Of a DNA stretch of 64,000 nucleotides, positions 61,171 through 64,000 are shown piece after piece. Numbering within the stretch: position 1 is the first letter of the stretch; each line of letters opens with the position of its first letter. The translations under genes were made by a program, and so were the position numbers. The notes below the pieces were generated by a model. It searched no databases and was not told the DNA's origin. It was given only the letters and a program-made list of their open reading frames with translations. The stretch is from Mycolicibacterium rhodesiae JS60 (GTDB taxonomy: Bacteria > Actinomycetota > Actinomycetes > Mycobacteriales > Mycobacteriaceae): NCBI GenBank assembly GCA_000230935.2, contig AGIQ01000002.1:1488001-1552000 (forward strand), in the 5' to 3' direction.

Positions 61171-61824
61171 TCACTGCTGTCTACGTCGACAATGTGATTG
61201 CGAGGTCCGCCGAGAGGCGGTGGCGAGGAGTAGCAGTACAACGGCGACCGGTATCGCCGCCTTCGCAATGCGGCGCGCCACCGAGTGGCGTGCTGCTGCG
61301 AGCAGGTCCAGGGGTTCGGCTGGCGCGTGATCTGATTCGACGTGTCCGAACGGGGACCCGATGGCGTTTGGATCCGACAACTTATCTGCGACGAGCTGCT
61401 GGGCGAGAGTGTCGGCGAACTGGCCGATGAGCCGGTCGCCAACATCGGCGAGGACGCCGCGGCCGAACTGGGCGGGTTTGCCGGTGAGCTTGAGGTCTGT
61501 CTCGAGGTCCACTCGTGTCCTCGCGCCGTCGGCGCTCAGGTTTGCGACGACCTTGACAGTGGCCCGCCCGTTCGCCCCGTCCCGACCCAGGCCCTCCAAG
61601 ACGAATCTGCGCGCTGCGGCGTCCCGTTCAACGAATGTCGCCTGCCCGCGGTAGGTCAGTGCGATCGGTCCGAGCTTGACCTTGCATCGTCCGGTGATGT
61701 CATTGCCGTCGATCGTGTCGATGACTGCTCCGGGCATGCAATGAGCAATTCTGCGAACGTCGTTGAGGACGTCCCATGCCACGTCAACATCCCCGTCGAC
61801 GTGGAATGAGTGCTCTAGTTTCAC
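61171..61824 (-). CDS. coxG: CoxG-like SRPBCC-fold protein with C-terminal membrane anchor
   Basis: This protein of about 217 residues starts at GTG 61824. It has an SRPBCC/CoxG beta-grip domain (VDGDVDVAWDVLNDVRRIAH, MPGAVIDTIDGNDITGRCKVKLGPIALTYRG, LTGKPAQFGRGVLADVGDRLI) and a C-terminal membrane helix (IPVAVVLLLLAT), as in CoxG. CoxG family members help recruit molybdenum hydroxylases to the membrane. It is the first gene of the leftward Mo-hydroxylase operon. An upstream ORF extension to 61935 is not supported. Confidence 0.8.
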   Translation of the reverse strand: MKLEHSFHVDGDVDVAWDVLNDVRRIAHCMPGAVIDTIDGNDITGRCKVKLGPIALTYRGQATFVERDAAARRFVLEGLGRDGANGRATVKVVANLSADGARTRVDLETDLKLTGKPAQFGRGVLADVGDRLIGQFADTLAQQLVADKLSDPNAIGSPFGHVESDHAPAEPLDLLAAARHSVARRIAKAAIPVAVVLLLLATASRRTSQSHCRRRQQ

Positions 61825-61893
61825 GAAAGTTAGGTCCTTGCTCCAAGCAACCCGCGTAGTCAGGTCGACCACGCGGCCATTGCGGTCGATGTG

Positions 61894-61954
61894 CCCGCTG
61901 TCACATAAGATAGAGAGCACTCGCTCTCCCGTCAATGCGGGATGTCACAGCGGG
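61894..61954. promoter_or_regulatory. Nested inverted repeats upstream of the molybdenum-hydroxylase operon
   Basis: CCCGCTGTCACAT (61894-61906) and ATGTCACAGCGGG (61942-61954) are inverted complements at 12 of 13 positions. Between them lies a shorter repeat, GAGAGC-GCTCTC (61913-61918 and 61923-61928). The set sits 70-130 bp before the CoxG-like start, in the gap shared with the rightward MBL gene, and may bind a regulator of either. Confidence 0.5.
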
Positions 61955-62038
61955 CCATCCGCCGGCCTGGAAGCCGGTGCTGACCACGGCAAAGAACCGT
62001 TCGCCCGGCGCCGTTGGTATCTGTGTTTGACTGTCCCG

Positions 62039-62058
62039 TCTAGACGTTTTAGTCTAGA
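62039..62058. promoter_or_regulatory. TetR-type operator upstream of the MBL-fold gene
   Basis: TCTAGAC (62039-62045), a 6-bp spacer, and GTCTAGA (62052-62058) form a perfect inverted repeat. It lies 49 bp before the MBL ATG at 62108. The same TCTAGAC-N6 architecture precedes the TetR gene at 62979, so the TetR protein encoded there is the likely ligand. Confidence 0.65.
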
Positions 62059-62107
62059 TTCGGTTGTGGTGGTGTCCTTGGCTGATGTGCGGTTGGGAAG
62101 AGGTGCG

Positions 62108-62941
62108 ATGACTGAGATCGCGTTGGATGTCTTTACCTGTGAGTCGTTCGAGTTGCCGAATGGGGGGACATTTTCGCCGACTACGTCGACGTTGATCACT
62201 GGGGATACTTCCGCGATGCTGGTGGATACCCAGTACCGGGAGCCTGAGGTGCGCGAGGTGATTCGGCGTGTGGAGGCCTCGGGCAAGACGTTGACGACGA
62301 TCTTCATCACGCATGGTCATTTCGATCACTATTTCGGCCTTGACATGTTGTTGGCGCAGTTTCCCTATGCGCGGGCGGTGGCGACTCCAGCGGTGGCTGC
62401 CTATATCGCGGGCAATCATGCTGCTGAGCGTGAGTTCGCCAGGTCGATGTTCGGTACGCAGGCGTTGGACTCCGCGGCGGTGCCCCAGCCGCTGGAGTCG
62501 GACACTGTGCAGCTTGACGATGTGTTGTTCCGGGTCATTGATCTCGAGCAGGCTGATATCGCGCCCACGTCGATCGTGCATATTCCGACGATTGGCGCGG
62601 TCATTGCTGGGGATGCGATCTATAACGGTGTCAATCCTTTCCTGGCGGCCAGTGCTCCGGCGGACTGGCCGAAGTGGGTTGCGAGCGTGGAGCGGATCGC
62701 GGCGCTGAATCCGACGACGGTGATCGCCGGTCATAAGTCGCCGGCGCGTGGTGATGATGCGGGGTGTGTCGCTGAGACGCGGGATTATTTGGCGAAGTTC
62801 ATCGAGTTGTATGCGGCCAGTGCTGATTCGCGGGAGCTGGTTGCGGGTATGCGGCGGCTTTATCCTGATCACGTCAATCCCTCGGCGTTGGTGATGTCGG
62901 CGGTGACCGCGTTCAAGCACAAGAAGCGTCAGGACGCCTGA
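62108..62941 (+). CDS. Metallo-beta-lactamase-fold hydrolase (second copy)
   Basis: This 277-residue protein is a paralogue of the one at 17791-18720. It has NGGTFSPTTSTLITGDTS, zinc motif THGHFDHYFG, later VIAGDAIYNGVNP and TVIAGHKSP. ATG 62108 follows AGAGGTG. Third-codon positions use more T and G than in neighbouring genes, as in the TetR gene after it, hinting that the pair was acquired together. It is probably repressed by the following TetR through the shared operator. Substrate is unknown. Confidence 0.82.
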   Translation: MTEIALDVFTCESFELPNGGTFSPTTSTLITGDTSAMLVDTQYREPEVREVIRRVEASGKTLTTIFITHGHFDHYFGLDMLLAQFPYARAVATPAVAAYIAGNHAAEREFARSMFGTQALDSAAVPQPLESDTVQLDDVLFRVIDLEQADIAPTSIVHIPTIGAVIAGDAIYNGVNPFLAASAPADWPKWVASVERIAALNPTTVIAGHKSPARGDDAGCVAETRDYLAKFIELYAASADSRELVAGMRRLYPDHVNPSALVMSAVTAFKHKKRQDA

Positions 62942-62978
62942 GTCGGTGGTGTCTGCTCTCCGGAATTAGGCGCAGCGG

Positions 62979-62998
62979 TCTAGACTTGATCGTCAATA
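62979..62998. promoter_or_regulatory. TetR-type operator upstream of the TetR gene
   Basis: TCTAGAC (62979-62985), a 6-bp spacer and GTCAATA (62992-62998) form a weaker inverted repeat, with the first half identical to that of the operator at 62039. It lies 73 bp before the TetR start at 63071 and would allow autoregulation. Confidence 0.55.
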
Positions 62999-63070
62999 CC
63001 GATGAGGTGAGGGATCCGCGGGTACAGGGCTGTGGGTTCGGATCGTTCACCCGCCGTTGAAGGTCAACAG

Positions 63071-63673
63071 ATGAGCAGTCACGAGGTAGAGGCGTTAACG
63101 CATAAGGAGCGGCTGCTTCGGCAGGGTATGCGGTTGTTCTACACGCAGGGGTTTCACGGTACGACCGTGGATGCCATTCTTGCCTCCGCTGGTGTGCCCA
63201 AGGGATCGTTTTATCATCACTTCGGTTCTAAGGATGTGTTCGGTCAGGCTGTTTTGGATCGTTACATGCAGTTTCAGATCGATCTGTTCGGTAAGTGGGC
63301 GGTCAAGAAGAACTTGACGACCTCGGCCAAGCTGGTCGGGTATTTCAAAGAGATATCGCAGATATTCGTCAAGTCCGGTTACCAGCGGGCCTGTCTGGTG
63401 GGCAAGTTCTCTACCGAGGTGGCTGCGGGTTCGGAGACGTTTCGTGAACAGCTCGACGCTCAGATGCAGTCCTGGAAGGCCAGCATTGTCGAGCTGTTGG
63501 CGGCTGGTCAAGCCGCTGGTGACGTCCGAGGGGACCGCAGCGCCGAAGACCTCGCCGATGCCGTGCTGTCCCTGATCCAGGGTTCACTGGTGATCACCTT
63601 GTCCACTCGGGACAAACACACCCTGACCACCGTGGCCACCACCATCAAGAACATCGTCGAACCGAACACCTAA
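63071..63673 (+). CDS. TetR-family regulator
   Basis: This 200-residue protein starts at ATG 63071 with GAAGG upstream. The N-terminal HTH is LLRQGMRLFYTQGFHGTTVDAILASAGVPKGSFYHHFGSKDVF. The C-terminal part (YQRACLVGKFSTEVAAGSETFREQLDAQMQSWKASIVELL) matches the TetR_C_6/YcdC-like group. It probably binds TCTAGAC-N6-GTCTAGA sites in front of itself and of the MBL-fold gene, the only gene between the two sites. It is convergent with the partial acyl-CoA ligase. Confidence 0.85.
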   Translation: MSSHEVEALTHKERLLRQGMRLFYTQGFHGTTVDAILASAGVPKGSFYHHFGSKDVFGQAVLDRYMQFQIDLFGKWAVKKNLTTSAKLVGYFKEISQIFVKSGYQRACLVGKFSTEVAAGSETFREQLDAQMQSWKASIVELLAAGQAAGDVRGDRSAEDLADAVLSLIQGSLVITLSTRDKHTLTTVATTIKNIVEPNT

Positions 63674-63708
63674 GCGCGCCAAGCGCCTACCAAAGCATCT
63701 TGGGAGCG

Positions 63709-64000
63709 TCAGGGCGCCGTGGTCGCGCTCACCGTCTCTGCGGCGATCCGGCGGAGTGCCGGCTTGTCAGGCTTCCCGACTGGATTCTTGGGAAGTTCTT
63801 CAACCAGCGTGATCGCCTCAGGTAGTTTCACTTTCGCAAGATTTCGGCGGCAGTGCTCAGCGAGGTCGTCTACGTCGAGCGCAGTTCCGGGGTAGGCCTG
63901 AACGTAAGCAACCGGGACCTCACCGAGAACGTCATGGGGGCGTCCGACGACCGCGGCGTCCAAGACGCCGTCGAATGCGGTCAGCACCGATTCGATTTCT
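63709..64000 (-). CDS. C-terminal part of an acyl-CoA ligase (FadD type), truncated by window
   Basis: The reading frame is open to the window edge. It contains EIESVLTAFDGVLDAAVVGRPHDVLGEVPVAYV, then LAEHCRRNLAKVKLPEAITLVEELPKNPVGKPDKPALR, the typical C-terminal domain of ANL enzymes with the Lys of the final PVGK motif. The N-terminal adenylation core lies outside the window, so substrate type is unknown. It converges on the TetR gene with 35 bp between the stops. Confidence 0.8.
   Translation of the reverse strand, partial: EIESVLTAFDGVLDAAVVGRPHDVLGEVPVAYVQAYPGTALDVDDLAEHCRRNLAKVKLPEAITLVEELPKNPVGKPDKPALRRIAAETVSATTAP

Noticed and set aside
58231..61824. Assignment of the CoxMLS set as a carbon monoxide dehydrogenase
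   Set aside because: The Mo loop is TYRGAGR, not the AYXCSFR with active Cys that marks true form I CO dehydrogenase.
1..64000. Search for CRISPR arrays, tRNA genes, insertion sequences, integrases and phage genes
   Set aside because: No regularly spaced repeats, tRNA-like cloverleaf, transposase or integrase motifs were seen by eye; a dedicated scan could still find a short tRNA.

Overview
The window is high-GC actinobacterial DNA, almost certainly from an environmental, rapidly growing member of the Mycobacteriaceae (Mycobacterium/Mycolicibacterium). The evidence is a complete yrbE-mce import operon, several FadD/FadE/EchA-type fatty-acid genes, a DesA3-like desaturase, a DUF5709 protein, GAF-ANTAR proteins and a Pro-rich lipase. 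No rRNA, tRNA, CRISPR array, insertion sequence or phage genes were seen. Species cannot be fixed from the sequence alone.

Layout. 0-4.4 kb: tail of a GH16-like glucanase, a small conserved protein, a secreted lipase, an AbiEi/DUF559-like gene with a large inverted repeat in front of it, and the frameshifted 3' remnant of a DUF2236 oxygenase gene. 4.4-12.4 kb: desaturase, three GAF-ANTAR regulators, an acyl-activating enzyme, a Ser/Thr kinase fused to an extracytoplasmic solute-binding domain, and DUF5709. 12.5-26.7 kb: small oxidoreductase and hydrolase units, each beside its own regulator (TetR/NmrA-like, HxlR/hydrolase-LLM-DUF302, AraC/MFS), plus an MBL-fold protein, an AhpD-like protein, XdhC and two AraC regulators. 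27-37 kb: a small leader ORF, a tautomerase homologue lacking Pro1, then yrbEA, yrbEB and mceA-F. 37-50 kb: PadR regulator, dienoyl-CoA reductase, enoyl-CoA hydratases, hydrolase, tautomerase, thiolase, acyl-CoA dehydrogenase, cupin, molybdopterin oxidoreductase and DUF302. 50-64 kb: acyl-CoA ligase, flavoprotein, aldehyde dehydrogenase, a degenerate RibBA-like protein, two SCP2-fold proteins with a CoxMLS/CoxG-type molybdenum hydroxylase, an MBL/TetR pair and the end of another acyl-CoA ligase.

How it may work together (inference): the mce transporter would import a hydrophobic substrate. Ligases, acyl-CoA dehydrogenase, hydratases, dienoyl-CoA reductase and thiolase would carry out beta-oxidation. 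Two molybdenum enzymes, aldehyde dehydrogenase, LLM-type oxidoreductase and tautomerases would handle unusual rings or functional groups. Nothing in the sequence identifies the substrate.

The most interesting observation is an ungapped 41-bp element found four times: upstream of the MBL gene, of two tiny ORFs, of the AhpD-like gene, and of the leader ORF of the mce operon. It lies 57-97 bp before each start. It resolves into two direct half-sites 21 bp apart, the geometry expected for an AraC-family activator, and two AraC-family genes lie between the three left copies and the mce copy. Other items worth attention are the Pro1-less tautomerase, the degenerate RibBA with a coupled 53-residue ORF, the kinase-binding-protein fusion, and paired TetR operators at 62.0 and 63.0 kb.
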